Shown here one piece after another: positions 1-9,209 of a stretch of DNA of 64,000 bases. Position numbers and translations under genes: made by a program. The notes under the pieces are model-generated. The model saw only the letters and a list, made by a program, of their open reading frames with translations, was not told the origin of the DNA and did no database searches. Source of the DNA: Acholeplasma hippikon. GTDB lineage: Bacteria; Bacillota_I; Bacilli_A; Acholeplasmatales; Acholeplasmataceae. The stretch lies in the NCBI RefSeq assembly GCF_900660755.1, contig NZ_LR215050.1:434001-498000 (forward strand), written 5' to 3'. Each line of letters opens with the position of its first letter. The stretch's first letter is position 1.

Positions 1-180
1 GTAATAAAGTAAATCTGTTTCTAGAAACGAAATTAGCTCAGATTTTGTATAGCCTGTTAGCCAGGACGTTATTTCATATACTTCTTCAGCAGTTCTATTT
101 TTCTTTATTGCTTTTTGAAGTAACATAGGAAAAACATCTTTATATTTCATTTTCATTAATCTATGATTAGCTTCATTCAT
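1..180 (-). CDS. DUF2200 family protein (partial, C-terminus beyond window)
   Basis: The minus strand is open from ATG at 180 to the window edge, giving about 60 residues. The order of a K-Y-K-D-V-F-P segment, basic residues followed by RTAEEVYE, and then WLTGY matches the N-terminal half of DUF2200 proteins, small cytoplasmic proteins of unknown function. The start codon lies one base upstream of the queG stop, and queG is transcribed toward it, so the two are probably co-transcribed. The family is recognised by motif memory only, and the function is unknown. Confidence 0.7.
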   Translation of the reverse strand, partial: MNEANHRLMKMKYKDVFPMLLQKAIKKNRTAEEVYEITSWLTGYTKSELISFLETDLLYY

Positions 181-1092
181 TTATTTTATCTCCAAACTTT
201 CTAATTTAGATAATATTTTTTTCGCATCATCTTTATACCAAGTTGGATATCTATCATCATTGATGGTTTCTTTAATTTTATCATTGTATTTCGTATTTTT
301 TTGTCTTAATAGAATGGTAAGTGCATTTCTAAGCAGAATGGTTTTTCCACGCCAAGTATATGCATGCTTCCCATATTTTTCTAAAAATGCTTTATTAGAT
401 AAGTCAAACAAATCATTAATGATAACATATGAAGTTGGTTTTTCTCTAAAGGCCTCAATGCGTTCTGAGTTAACCCCTTTATTAAAAGGACAAACTCTTT
501 GACATATATCACAACCTAATAAGTATTGATTTTTGTCAATTTCTTCATCTGTTAAACTTCTTTTTTCTTGGTTATAACCACTCATACATTTATCCCAATC
601 AAAACCATTTGTTAAAGCTTTAACTGGACAAGATTTAATACAAATTGTACATTCACCACATGACAATGTATTTTCAATAATCACTTCAGGGTATTTCTTT
701 TTAGTTAGTACCAATCCAATAAAGAAGAAACTTCCAAAGTCTTTATTAATCATCAAGTTATTTTTTCCACGAAATGCTAATCCAGTCATTTCTAAACATT
801 TACGCTCATCAATGGTATGATTATCTACTAAAAACTTAAACTCATCGTCTATATCCTTTAATGATTCATGCATTAACTCTTTTAATACATCATGATAATC
901 ATAACCATATGTATACATTGATGCAGTTAAACGATCTTTTTCGTGTCTTAAGTATTTATTAGGATATGCAAGTCCAACAACAAAAACGGATTCAAACCCA
1001 ACTAAATTATGATCAAACTTCTTTTTTAAGTAACGATCAACATCAATTGTACCCACAAAGTCGAAAGCTTCACTTAACCTTTCAAATACCAT
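181..1092 (-). CDS. queG: Epoxyqueuosine reductase QueG
   Basis: Cobalamin- and iron-sulfur-dependent enzyme that reduces epoxyqueuosine to queuosine at the wobble base of GUN tRNAs, the last step of queuosine synthesis. Two ferredoxin-type clusters are visible: CGECTICIKSCPVKAL at about residues 144-159, and CDICQRVCP at about 194-202. Upstream, the stretch ending in GSFFFIG matches the QueG substrate and cobalamin-binding region. At 303 residues it is shorter than the roughly 380-residue enzymes of E. coli and Bacillus; the C-terminal HEAT-like part is reduced, as in other small QueG proteins. No other queuosine gene is in the window. The ATG start is followed by a normal N-terminal domain. 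Confidence 0.9.
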   Translation of the reverse strand: MVFERLSEAFDFVGTIDVDRYLKKKFDHNLVGFESVFVVGLAYPNKYLRHEKDRLTASMYTYGYDYHDVLKELMHESLKDIDDEFKFLVDNHTIDERKCLEMTGLAFRGKNNLMINKDFGSFFFIGLVLTKKKYPEVIIENTLSCGECTICIKSCPVKALTNGFDWDKCMSGYNQEKRSLTDEEIDKNQYLLGCDICQRVCPFNKGVNSERIEAFREKPTSYVIINDLFDLSNKAFLEKYGKHAYTWRGKTILLRNALTILLRQKNTKYNDKIKETINDDRYPTWYKDDAKKILSKLESLEIK

Positions 1093-1132
1093 ATTGCACC
1101 TCTTTTAAAATTATACAAAATTCATAAATCAT

Positions 1133-1432
1133 TTACTTTTTTAGGTAAACTAAAGTGTAATGGAAATAATGAATAATATTCACTAACCATCCAACAATAA
1201 TTAAGCCAATAAAGTTATAATCTGGAACATTAAACGTTGAATTAATTAAATAATTATTCAAGCCAATTAATAAAACATAACTTACCAAAATCACCAAAGT
1301 CATTAAGACAAGTGGTTTCTTTTTATATTCATAAGTATATTTTTGATTGTTTACCATAAATTGGTAGAGATTAATAAAACAGCCCCATACAGGTAGTAAC
1401 ATTAAGCATGCTAATTTTACACGATTTGTCAT
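1133..1432 (-). CDS. Small integral membrane protein
   Basis: A 99-residue hydrophobic protein with about three membrane segments and a positively charged loop (KYTYEYKKK) between the first two. I place the start at ATG 1432, not at the earlier in-frame start at 1459, because that ATG overlaps the stop of the upstream acetyltransferase gene as ATGA, which indicates translational coupling. No family is recognised and no catalytic motif is visible. It is probably co-expressed with the acetyltransferase, but a functional link cannot be inferred from that alone. Confidence 0.6.
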   Translation of the reverse strand: MTNRVKLACLMLLPVWGCFINLYQFMVNNQKYTYEYKKKPLVLMTLVILVSYVLLIGLNNYLINSTFNVPDYNFIGLIIVGWLVNIIHYFHYTLVYLKK

Positions 1433-1950
1433 ATATTTTCCTTTTTGTTTTCTATCCAAAACCTTTGAATAATTTTATCTAAAAAAACTAATTCATTTTC
1501 TAAAATACCACCATTTGATTGAATTACTTTACTAGATGCTATATTTTCCTTATCACAAGTCATTAAAACACGATAAATACCTAATTTTTGGCATTTTTTA
1601 AGTGTCTCTTTCAACATAGCTTTACCATAACCCTTACTTCGCATAGAGGGTCTAACCCCAAACCCAATATGACCACCATGCATTAATAACGCCTCATTCA
1701 AGTCATGTCTGATATTAACAGCTCCAACAAACTTATTTATATCACAATCTAAACAAAAATAAGTTGTATCTGGGATGAGTCCATTTGTATTGGCATTATC
1801 AATATGTTTGATATAATTATCAAAATCATGATAATCTACCTTTCTAATTGCCGAAGGAATAGGTTTAGGTTCCTTTTGATACCATTCATCCATCATTTCA
1901 AATAAGTGCATTTTATACTTTTCATTTAAACGAACAAGTTTTATATTCAT
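1429..1950 (-). CDS. GNAT family N-acetyltransferase
   Basis: A 173-residue cytoplasmic acetyl-CoA-dependent acyltransferase. The acetyl-CoA pyrophosphate-binding motif A is visible as GFGVRPSMRSKGYGKAML (R/Q-x-x-G-x-G/A type), and motif B with ENIASSKVIQSNGG follows, typical of RimJ/RimL-like and streptothricin-type GNATs. The N-terminal part (LNEKYKMHLFEMMDEWY) resembles the 'predicted acetyltransferase' branch found widely in Bacillota. The substrate cannot be read from the sequence. Its stop codon overlaps the ATG of the next small membrane protein. Confidence 0.85.
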   Translation of the reverse strand: MNIKLVRLNEKYKMHLFEMMDEWYQKEPKPIPSAIRKVDYHDFDNYIKHIDNANTNGLIPDTTYFCLDCDINKFVGAVNIRHDLNEALLMHGGHIGFGVRPSMRSKGYGKAMLKETLKKCQKLGIYRVLMTCDKENIASSKVIQSNGGILENELVFLDKIIQRFWIENKKENI

Positions 1951-1967
1951 GATTAACCTCTACAAAT

Positions 1968-3662
1968 TTATTGTTTACTAGATAAAGCAACATCAATAAA
2001 TTTAACATTATTCCAAGGATCTTTTTCTAGTTTTTCTTCTAAAAATTCTAATTTTTCGTCAAAATGGTAGTTGTTCACCAATGATTCATAAGTGTCAATC
2101 CTTCTAAGTTGACTAAATAATCGATTTTGAATAACTTCTAAACCAAACATTTTATTACGTTCATTCCAGTTCTTTTCAAAAGATTCTACGACATCGATTA
2201 AATTTTTTCTCATTTCATTTAATTCTTCTTTAGCACCGTCAAAATTTTTTGTTTCAAAATAACCTTCTAATAAAATCTTTCTTAACGCAAGTTTATTTTT
2301 TAATAGTTTAGCTATACAAATTAAATGGTTATAATTTGTTTTTTCCGCTTCTTTAATAAACTCAATTGTATTTTCAAGCATTGGTGTTAATAAATGATAG
2401 TCATATCCAACATGATTATTTAAGTAAATTCCTAGTAATAAATCATCCCATAATAATAAAACTGGTTCATAACCCAAGGCATTGATGTTGGATGCAGTCT
2501 TTAAAACCGAGTATGATTTACACTTGATTTTTTCTAAATAGTTTTCATTTATTGATTCATCAATTACTTGATTTACATCAAACAATCCTAAGAATGACGA
2601 CTCATAGTCACAATACGCTCCATCATCATTCCACTGTGTAAATATAATCTCCTGTACATTGTTTTCTTGAGACATTTTAATCGCATGCGTTGCAGTAGAT
2701 AATGTTTTATTTTGATCATAAAAAAGTTTAGTCCAAATCCAAGTACCACTAGCCATAATCACTTTACGATTCATCTTTTGGTGATTTTGAATCATACCAC
2801 GATATATATTTTCATCTTTGCTATAATAATCCCAATAAACTAGTGTTATATCTTTAGGAATGCGATTAATAAAATCATCTTCAAATTGAATTTCTAAATC
2901 ATAATAATAATTTGCTTTTGAGCGATGACGGAAAAACATATCTGACCAAATACATACTTCTCCATATCCCATCTTTTTAGCAATATTATAAACATTTTGT
3001 AGATGATTTAAGAATAAATCTTCTGGGTTTTTATATCCATTGACTTTATAGTATCTTCCTAATGCAAATCCAAATGTTTCATCCATGCCTACATGGATTT
3101 TAGGTGTTTTAAAGGCACTTTTACAAAAAGTAATCATTGCTTCAATAAACTTATACGTATCATCAGAAATGATTAAGACATCAGATTGATCGCGATACTT
3201 ACCACTACCTGGCCATTTTAAAAATTGTCCCATATGACCTAGGGTTTGAATACAAGGAACTAAAGTTACTCCTAATTCGCTCGCATATTGATCAAGTTCA
3301 CGAATATCTTTTAAACTATACTTACCTCTTAGATATCCAAATTTTTTATAGTCTTCAAGTTCATAGATATCTTCCATATATAACCAAATCTCATTGTATC
3401 CCAAAAGTGCTTGTCTTAATATAACTGATTTAAAGTATGTTAATTTAAAGACTGCATTTCTAGATAAATCAATCATTGTTCCTTTAACTTTAAATCCATC
3501 ATCTTTAACAATTGTTCCATGATGATTATAATGATTCAAAAGATATAGCGCACTTGGAATATTTTTATAATAAAGCGTGTGCCCTTCTAATACTGTTTCA
3601 TTACTTTCAATAAATTTAGTTACTTGATGTTTAATGTTTAGTTTTTCTAGTAATTTTTCCAT
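1968..3662 (-). CDS. Glycoside hydrolase family 20 (beta-N-acetylhexosaminidase-like)
   Basis: A 564-residue enzyme with a TIM-barrel core. The GH20 catalytic signature is HVGMDET near residues 188-194, where the Asp-Glu pair supplies the polarising and acid residues of substrate-assisted catalysis. An upstream PCIQTLGH motif and the later TQWNDDG segment also fit the exo-hexosaminidase barrel. No signal peptide is present, so it acts in the cytoplasm on imported oligosaccharides ending in GlcNAc or GalNAc. A long helical C-terminal region (about residues 400-560) follows the barrel. An AGGAG ribosome binding site precedes the ATG. With the GH130 operon about 6 kb away, degradation of N-glycan-type sugars is plausible but inferred. 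Confidence 0.85.
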   Translation of the reverse strand: MEKLLEKLNIKHQVTKFIESNETVLEGHTLYYKNIPSALYLLNHYNHHGTIVKDDGFKVKGTMIDLSRNAVFKLTYFKSVILRQALLGYNEIWLYMEDIYELEDYKKFGYLRGKYSLKDIRELDQYASELGVTLVPCIQTLGHMGQFLKWPGSGKYRDQSDVLIISDDTYKFIEAMITFCKSAFKTPKIHVGMDETFGFALGRYYKVNGYKNPEDLFLNHLQNVYNIAKKMGYGEVCIWSDMFFRHRSKANYYYDLEIQFEDDFINRIPKDITLVYWDYYSKDENIYRGMIQNHQKMNRKVIMASGTWIWTKLFYDQNKTLSTATHAIKMSQENNVQEIIFTQWNDDGAYCDYESSFLGLFDVNQVIDESINENYLEKIKCKSYSVLKTASNINALGYEPVLLLWDDLLLGIYLNNHVGYDYHLLTPMLENTIEFIKEAEKTNYNHLICIAKLLKNKLALRKILLEGYFETKNFDGAKEELNEMRKNLIDVVESFEKNWNERNKMFGLEVIQNRLFSQLRRIDTYESLVNNYHFDEKLEFLEEKLEKDPWNNVKFIDVALSSKQ

Positions 3663-3737
3663 TAACTTATTTACTCCTAGCGACTTGTTAACTTTATTTT
3701 AACACATCAATTTTGATTATTTTTTTATAATAAAAAA

Positions 3738-3756
3738 ACATCTTATAAAAAGATGT
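3738..3756 (-). terminator. Rho-independent terminator after mgtC-type gene
   Basis: A 7-bp stem (ACATCTT/AAGATGT) with a 5-base loop, followed on the minus strand by seven T residues. It lies ten bases beyond the stop codon of the MgtC-like gene and ends the antiporter-MgtC unit before the GH20 gene. Confidence 0.8.
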
Positions 3757-3765
3757 CTTTTTCTA

Positions 3766-4485
3766 TTATTTCATTTCTTCAATATAATGAACATAATCTA
3801 GTGAACGTAATGCTTCAATGATTTCTACGTGAGTTTTAAACTTTTTTAATTCTTCTTTAACAATTGAAACACTTACTGAATAAACACTTAAACCACTGTT
3901 TATATAAGCAGGATTTGACTCTAAACCATCAATTCTTAAACCTAGTTCACGAATAATTGTTGAAAAGTCTTTTAAGTAAATAGCATCAATTAACTCTAAC
4001 TGAAACTCAAAGTGGTTTGAACGGTTCTTTAAATATATTTCAAGTGGCGGAACCAGTGATAATAACATCACAAATACAGTACCTACGATTAAAACTACTG
4101 TATAGTTTCCGGCACCAATTAGAAGTCCTATAATCCCGCTTGCCCAAAGACTTACTGAAGTTGTTAACCCTTTAATTTGGTTTTTAGAACTATAGAGAAT
4201 TGTGTTGGTTGAAATAATTGCAATTGCAATAATCGATGCCGTTGAAATTAACCATAAGCCACCTTCTTGTTCTCTCATTAATTTAATATCCAGCAGCATG
4301 GCTAGTGTTGAACTTAATGTAACAATCATAAAGGTTCTAATACCTGCTGCATGGCGCTTACTTGATCGTTCCCATCCAACAATAGCTGAGAAGATAATAG
4401 AGATAACTAATCTAAATAAAATACTGTATAAGTTAGTATCCAGTGCCCAATTTCCTAATAAGTTTCCAATTGGATCGTTTATCAT
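3766..4485 (-). CDS. MgtC/SapB family membrane protein
   Basis: A 239-residue protein with about five N-terminal membrane segments and the MgtC hallmark GWERSSKRHAAGIRT near residues 38-52 (family form G-x-E-R-x-x-x-x-x-x-A-G-x-R-T). A soluble C-terminal domain of about 80 residues (from residue 155) has an ACT-like pattern. MgtC proteins modulate membrane ATPases and acclimation to low magnesium; the molecular role here is unknown. It follows a CPA2 antiporter with a 13-base gap, so the two form one unit concerned with ion balance. Confidence 0.85.
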   Translation of the reverse strand: MINDPIGNLLGNWALDTNLYSILFRLVISIIFSAIVGWERSSKRHAAGIRTFMIVTLSSTLAMLLDIKLMREQEGGLWLISTASIIAIAIISTNTILYSSKNQIKGLTTSVSLWASGIIGLLIGAGNYTVVLIVGTVFVMLLSLVPPLEIYLKNRSNHFEFQLELIDAIYLKDFSTIIRELGLRIDGLESNPAYINSGLSVYSVSVSIVKEELKKFKTHVEIIEALRSLDYVHYIEEMK

Positions 4486-4498
4486 AATCTAATCCCCC

Positions 4499-5941
4499 CT
4501 ATTTCTTTCTATTCAAGAGTCCCACTCTTGATTGCATTTGATAGTACTGTTCAGCTTCTTCTGTGAACGCAATTTCTTCTTGCATTAATGCTTTTTCATG
4601 CTTAGGTATTTTTTCTTTAATTTCATTAATTCTTTCAATTAAGATTTCGACATCTGACTTTTTCGTACCATCAGCTTTAACTTCTACGACTTCAGTAATA
4701 TCTTCTAACTTATTAGAATATGATTTAGATAGATATAATGCTAGTTTAGCACAAACAGGTCCAATCAATTCATAGAGAACGCTTGATGCTAAAATAATCG
4801 TTTCTAGTGCTTGGCCACTTTCACCACCAAGTGCTCTAGCACCTAGTGCTGCTAACCCGATAGCAACTCCTGCTTGAGGAATTAAGGCTAAACCTAAATA
4901 ATTCTTAACCTCTTTTGATTTACCTACTACAGCAGAACCTGAATAAGCCCCAAAATATTTACCAATAATTCTTACGATGAAATAGATAATACCAATAAGT
5001 AAAAGTGGTGTTGTTCCAACTAACGTTGATGTACTTAGTAACGCATCTAATTTAAAATTTACTCCAGATCTTACAAAGAATAATAATAAAATTGGAGGAC
5101 TAAAGTAATTTAATTGCTTAAAGAGTTTGTCATCATCTGTAATATTAATATAAACTGTCCCCATTGACATGCATCCAAGTAATGGAGAAATGTCTAATAA
5201 TGCACAAATACCACAGAATAAGAAGATTAAAGCAAGTGCAATAATAAGTCTATTATCTGTAGAACGTTTAGCGGTCATTAATAATTTCATAAAATAGCCA
5301 AATAAGCCACCAATTAAAACAACCCCAATATTAATTGCAATTGGTTGTAAAATTGATCCAAAACTAATACTTCCACCACTGTTTAAAGCGATCGCCACAG
5401 AAATTGCAATTGAATATGCAACTAATCCTACAATATCATCTAAAGCAACTACTTGAATTAATGTATCAACAAAATCTCCTTTTGCACCAGTTTGTCTAAT
5501 TGTCATGACAGTTGATGCAGGAGCTGTTGCAGCTGCTAAAGCCGCTAACACGATTGAAAATGCTAATGTCATTTTTAATAAATAAAATGTGACAAAGAAA
5601 ATTAAAATTGATGCAAACAAAGCTTCAAATATTGTAATTACAACAACTTTTAGTCCATTTTTCTTTAAAATTGATAATTTGAAAAACTCACCTGTTGAGA
5701 ATGCAATAAACGCTAAAGCGATATCTGCTAAAAAGTCCATACCACTTACGACTTCTCTTGGAATTAAATTAAGCACAAATGGCCCAATTAAGATTCCAAC
5801 TACGATATAAGCCGTTACATTTGGTAGTTTTAATTTTTTTGTTAGTCTAGTCATCAAGAAGCCTAGCGATAACATGATACCAACTGATAGAATGACGATG
5901 GCAACATTTGATGTTACCCCTAGTTTTTCATATAAATTCAT
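4499..5941 (-). CDS. CPA2-type cation:proton antiporter
   Basis: A 480-residue membrane protein with about 12-13 transmembrane segments and the Na+/H+ exchanger domain fold. Segments resembling the first helices (LKLPNVTAYIVVGILIGP) and the crossover helices (AAATAPAST; ALDDIVGLVAYS, with the essential acidic pair) are visible. A short soluble tail of about 70 residues ends the protein; it is charged and helical, and there is no TrkA-N/RCK nucleotide-binding domain. It probably exchanges Na+ or K+ for protons across the cytoplasmic membrane. It is paired with MgtC downstream. It is paralogous to the antiporter at 29262, which instead has a PII-like partner. Confidence 0.85.
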   Translation of the reverse strand: MNLYEKLGVTSNVAIVILSVGIMLSLGFLMTRLTKKLKLPNVTAYIVVGILIGPFVLNLIPREVVSGMDFLADIALAFIAFSTGEFFKLSILKKNGLKVVVITIFEALFASILIFFVTFYLLKMTLAFSIVLAALAAATAPASTVMTIRQTGAKGDFVDTLIQVVALDDIVGLVAYSIAISVAIALNSGGSISFGSILQPIAINIGVVLIGGLFGYFMKLLMTAKRSTDNRLIIALALIFLFCGICALLDISPLLGCMSMGTVYINITDDDKLFKQLNYFSPPILLLFFVRSGVNFKLDALLSTSTLVGTTPLLLIGIIYFIVRIIGKYFGAYSGSAVVGKSKEVKNYLGLALIPQAGVAIGLAALGARALGGESGQALETIILASSVLYELIGPVCAKLALYLSKSYSNKLEDITEVVEVKADGTKKSDVEILIERINEIKEKIPKHEKALMQEEIAFTEEAEQYYQMQSRVGLLNRKK

Positions 5942-6065
5942 AATATCCCTTTTCTCTAAATATTTTATATTTACTTATCTTCATATATATTATCCCACTG
6001 TTTTTATATAAAGTAAATATATATTTTCCCCTATATAAGTTTTACTTATAGTTATATATTAAAGA

Positions 6066-6087
6066 AAAGACCTATATTTAGGCCTTT
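6066..6087 (-). terminator. Rho-independent terminator after DUF4865 gene
   Basis: A 9-bp stem with one mismatch (AAAGACCTA paired with TAGGCCTTT), 9 bases beyond the stop of the DUF4865 gene on the minus strand, followed by a T-rich stretch. It separates the acetyltransferase-DUF4865 unit from the antiporter promoter region. Confidence 0.7.
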
Positions 6088-6096
6088 AATAATTAA

Positions 6097-6612
6097 TTAT
6101 TTTGTAGATTGTGAGACGTGTAAACACTCAAATACAATACCATTTTCTGTTAATAATGGTCTTTTTTCATAAAAATAATAGTTTTTTTGTTCCCAAGTTT
6201 TTGTATCATAATAACTAATGAAGCCAATAGCATCTTTACGATACTCAACAATTGGATAACGCAAATCCAAACATGGCTTTATTCGATAAACATCTTCTAA
6301 GACAAATTTCGTAATTTTTATATTTTCAATGTTATAAGTTAAAGGAACTAAAGTATCAATCTTTTGCCAACCAAAAGAAGTTAGAATATTATTGTAATAC
6401 CCTTCAAAAATAAACTTATTCATCCCTTTTTCACTCTCAAACAAATATAATGGTGCATATAATTTATTATCTAAACCGTCTTTAATCAGATACAATTTGA
6501 AAATTAAATTAGGAAAATCATCTGTTTTATATCCGTTATTAAAAACTCTTTCCCTTATTTTATTCATATCAAAATTTGATTCAAATGATATTCTATATTG
6601 CATTCCAATCAT
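6097..6612 (-). CDS. DUF4865 family protein
   Basis: A 171-residue cytoplasmic protein whose start MIGMQYRISF, followed by DFPNLIFKLYLI, LYAPLYLFES and a G-x-N-x-F stretch, matches DUF4865 proteins, which share a dimeric alpha-beta barrel-like layout and have no established activity. I choose ATG 6612 rather than the upstream GTG 6621 because GAGG lies eight bases before it and the family begins at this Met-Ile. It follows the acetyltransferase at 6623 with almost no gap, so both are probably made from one transcript. Confidence 0.75.
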   Translation of the reverse strand: MIGMQYRISFESNFDMNKIRERVFNNGYKTDDFPNLIFKLYLIKDGLDNKLYAPLYLFESEKGMNKFIFEGYYNNILTSFGWQKIDTLVPLTYNIENIKITKFVLEDVYRIKPCLDLRYPIVEYRKDAIGFISYYDTKTWEQKNYYFYEKRPLLTENGIVFECLHVSQSTK

Positions 6613-6622
6613 TTTAAGCACC

Positions 6623-7198
6623 TCACTTTAATTTTTTTTGCATCACTAGGCCATATTCTGTTTTTAAAGTTAATTTAAATCCTTCCTTTTCATACATGGA
6701 TACATAGCCTCCAAAATTACTATATCCATGAAGTTTTTCTTCATATGGATAAGATTCTATTAGATCATAATCTTCAACAATTGCATCTTCAATTACTTTT
6801 TTTAATAATTGACTAGCAATACCTTGTCTATAATATTTCTCATTAACAACAAAACAATATATTGATAATACTTTCTTTTGATCCATGGGTACATAACTCA
6901 TATAATTCTTCCAATTGGCACATTGGCTACAGTTAGTTTTATGATTCACATTTACCCAACCAATAATTTTGTTATCTAATTCTGCAATATATCCTGTAAT
7001 CTTCTCTTCTATTACATACTTATGTGCATATGTTCTTCTTGTGTCTTTATCAGAATAAGTTAAGTTGTCATTTGAATCGTTCCACCCAACACAATAACAT
7101 TTATCTTTTTCTAATTTTGTATCATGTGCTGTGTAATCAAAAAACTCAATATACTTATCTGCATCCAAACTTGAAATCTTTCTTATAATAACATCCAT
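6623..7198 (-). CDS. GNAT family N-acetyltransferase
   Basis: A 191-residue acetyltransferase. The acetyl-CoA site is YYRQGIASQLLKKVIEDA near residues 131-148, preceded by the hydrophobic strand VLSIYCFVV. The N-terminal half carries several Cys and Trp residues (CYCVGW, CSQCANW) and may bind a metal or simply be structural. This Cys-rich lobe is typical of a branch of uncharacterised Bacillota GNATs whose members accept small hydrophilic substrates. The real substrate is unknown. It is first in a two-gene unit with the DUF4865 gene. Confidence 0.8.
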   Translation of the reverse strand: MDVIIRKISSLDADKYIEFFDYTAHDTKLEKDKCYCVGWNDSNDNLTYSDKDTRRTYAHKYVIEEKITGYIAELDNKIIGWVNVNHKTNCSQCANWKNYMSYVPMDQKKVLSIYCFVVNEKYYRQGIASQLLKKVIEDAIVEDYDLIESYPYEEKLHGYSNFGGYVSMYEKEGFKLTLKTEYGLVMQKKLK

Positions 7199-7343
7199 AC
7201 TAAATCCCTCGCTTAATCTTATTTTATAAAAATTAAGGAGAAAAAACTTTGAAAATTAAAAGTGAATTTAAAATTCTAACTAACAGTAAAGTTCATTTTG
7301 TTTTTGTTTGAGTATTAATAAATAAATAATGTTTATTTTAAAA

Positions 7344-7366
7344 AACAGAGCCTTTTAGACTCTGTT
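7344..7366 (-). terminator. Rho-independent terminator ending the mannoside operon
   Basis: A 9-bp stem (AACAGAGCC / GACTCTGTT, one wobble or mismatch) with a short loop and a following run of T on the minus strand. It begins five bases after the stop codon of the last operon gene, the DUF5011 lipoprotein. Confidence 0.8.
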
Positions 7367-7371
7367 ATTGT

Positions 7372-8214
7372 TTAAAGCTGATTTAATACAGTTTCGTATG
7401 TTGTTTGGCTTGGTTCTTCTATGTTAAAAGTCTTAATATCATCTATTTTAATAATTGCCCAATTTTCTAATTTTGTATCAACTACACGTATATATAATTC
7501 ATCACCTAATTTAACATTTGGTATAGTTAATAAATTGAATTTATAGCTCACTAGAATTTCATTTCCTCCATACTTTTGAGGATTTGTATTCGCAAATTTC
7601 GCAATCATCACATCATCACTTGCGCGGTAAATAGCTAAATATAAATGTTCTACGTCATTTCCTCCACCTAGCCTAAAATTAATCCAACCACTACCGCCTA
7701 AAATAAAGTTCGAAGAACGAATTGCTCCTACTTTATCATCATCAGTTTTTGAACCGTCAAAGAAATAAGTTCCTTCTTTTCTATTATTTGCTGAGATGAC
7801 ATATTCATCTTTGAATGCGTCTGATTTACCATCGATTGATTCGATTGTCCACCCACTTAAATTTCCAGTTTCAAATCCACCATTTAAAATATCCATGTTT
7901 GATATATATGCATAGACTGTAACCGTAAATGATTTTTGATTCGCTTTATTTCCTGCACTGTCTGTAGCATCATAATAAAGCGTATAAGTTCCTGGTTTAG
8001 TTGTATCAATTGTATCACCACTAATGACAACTTCAATTGAATCATCTGCATTATCTGTAACAGATACTTGAGGACCAATAAAATCATCACCAACAATGAT
8101 TGCGGTTTTACCACCACTTAAAAGAATAATTGGTTTTGTGGTATCTTTTTCACTACCACAACTTACTATAACGAATAACATTAAGTTTAAAACAAATAAA
8201 AGAAGTTTTTTCAT
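7372..8214 (-). CDS. Surface lipoprotein with bacterial Ig-like DUF5011 domain
   Basis: A 280-residue lipoprotein. A hydrophobic leader ends at Cys19 (FVIVSC), the expected lipidation site. Residues about 25-100 form an Ig-like DUF5011 domain, with DTTKPIILL, a conserved V-T-D-N-A-D-D segment, and GTYTLYYDATDSAGNKA. Residues about 108-270 (NGGFETGNLSGW onward) look like a jelly-roll carbohydrate-binding module of the kind attached to glycosidases. It probably binds glycan outside the membrane. Its ATG overlaps the LacI gene stop (ATGA), making it the last gene of the mannoside operon. There is no catalytic domain. Confidence 0.75.
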   Translation of the reverse strand: MKKLLLFVLNLMLFVIVSCGSEKDTTKPIILLSGGKTAIIVGDDFIGPQVSVTDNADDSIEVVISGDTIDTTKPGTYTLYYDATDSAGNKANQKSFTVTVYAYISNMDILNGGFETGNLSGWTIESIDGKSDAFKDEYVISANNRKEGTYFFDGSKTDDDKVGAIRSSNFILGGSGWINFRLGGGNDVEHLYLAIYRASDDVMIAKFANTNPQKYGGNEILVSYKFNLLTIPNVKLGDELYIRVVDTKLENWAIIKIDDIKTFNIEEPSQTTYETVLNQL

Positions 8215-9200
8215 TTTTCTCCTTCATATGATTTTACAGAATCTCTTTCAACCATGAGACACTCCAAAGTCATATTAATTAATTTAGCTTTTTTATTATG
8301 AATACGTCTTAACATTAAGTACATTGCTTGTTCTGCCATATATTTTCTTGATACTTTCATCGTTGTGATTTGAGGATTAGATATCTTTGAATAAATAACA
8401 TCATCAAATCCAATGACTGAAACTTCTTCTGGAACCTTAATATTAATTTTTTCTAATTGTTGAATAAGTAAATATGCAATATGATCATTATTACATAAAA
8501 ATGCTGATGGCAATTTTTCTGGTAATTTCAAATCAATCATATTACCTAATTCATCTCTATCTGGAATAATTTTTGCTTCTTTTAAATCAAGTCCATATTC
8601 TAATAATGCTTTGGAATAACCTAAGTAACGGTCAATAATTGAATTTGTGGATGGAATTTTACCAATAAACCCTATATCATGATGACCTTTTTTAATTAAA
8701 TATTTTGTTGCTATATATCCTGCATTAAAGTTATTTGAAACAATACTATCTAATGCTAAATCATCATAGTAAAAGTCAATGCATACAATTGGTAAATCAA
8801 ATTTTTTCACTTCATTCACAAATACTTTACTGAATTGACCTAACATTAAAATTCCGTCTTTACCTTGTACATTAAAATTCAAATTTAAATTATTTTCATC
8901 TTGTTTATTTACAATTTTTAAAACTAAACTTACATTTTTTGTAACTGCATTTTCATTTAATCTTTTATAAAGTGTTGTATAAAAGTCTTCAGTCGCAGCT
9001 AGGAATACTTCAGGTACTAAAACGACTAAATTAAACTGATCATTCTTTTTATATTGGTATCCCATTTCCTGTGCCATTAATCTAACTTTATCTTTCATTT
9101 CACTAGAGATATCTTTATCATCATTAAAGACTTTAGAAACAGTCATTCTTGAAATATTTAAGCGATTAGCGATGTCTTGCATCGAAACTTTTTTCGACAT
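8211..9200 (-). CDS. LacI/GalR family transcriptional regulator
   Basis: A 329-residue repressor. The N-terminal helix-turn-helix with hinge (VSMQDIANRLNISRMTVSKVF, residues about 5-25) is followed by a periplasmic-binding-like effector domain with DGILMLGQ, IVCIDFYYDD, NFNAGYIATKYLI and PEEVSVIGFDDV. It sits inside the mannoside operon and so would regulate itself. Three cre/LacI-type operators in this window (17118, 36030, 41519) are candidate targets. Whether they belong to this protein or to a CcpA encoded elsewhere cannot be settled here. Its stop is coupled to the next lipoprotein gene. Confidence 0.9.
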   Translation of the reverse strand: MSKKVSMQDIANRLNISRMTVSKVFNDDKDISSEMKDKVRLMAQEMGYQYKKNDQFNLVVLVPEVFLAATEDFYTTLYKRLNENAVTKNVSLVLKIVNKQDENNLNLNFNVQGKDGILMLGQFSKVFVNEVKKFDLPIVCIDFYYDDLALDSIVSNNFNAGYIATKYLIKKGHHDIGFIGKIPSTNSIIDRYLGYSKALLEYGLDLKEAKIIPDRDELGNMIDLKLPEKLPSAFLCNNDHIAYLLIQQLEKINIKVPEEVSVIGFDDVIYSKISNPQITTMKVSRKYMAEQAMYLMLRRIHNKKAKLINMTLECLMVERDSVKSYEGEK

Positions 9201-9209
9201 AGTTTCCTC

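Noticed and set aside
260..502. Plus-strand reading frame opposite queG
   Set aside because: It is the antisense shadow of a well-supported gene with clear cluster motifs.
7249..7311. A 20-codon plus-strand ORF starting TTG behind a perfect AAGGAG site
   Set aside because: Very short, uses a TTG start and lies in a spacer between minus-strand genes; no family or conservation can be judged, so I do not call it a gene.
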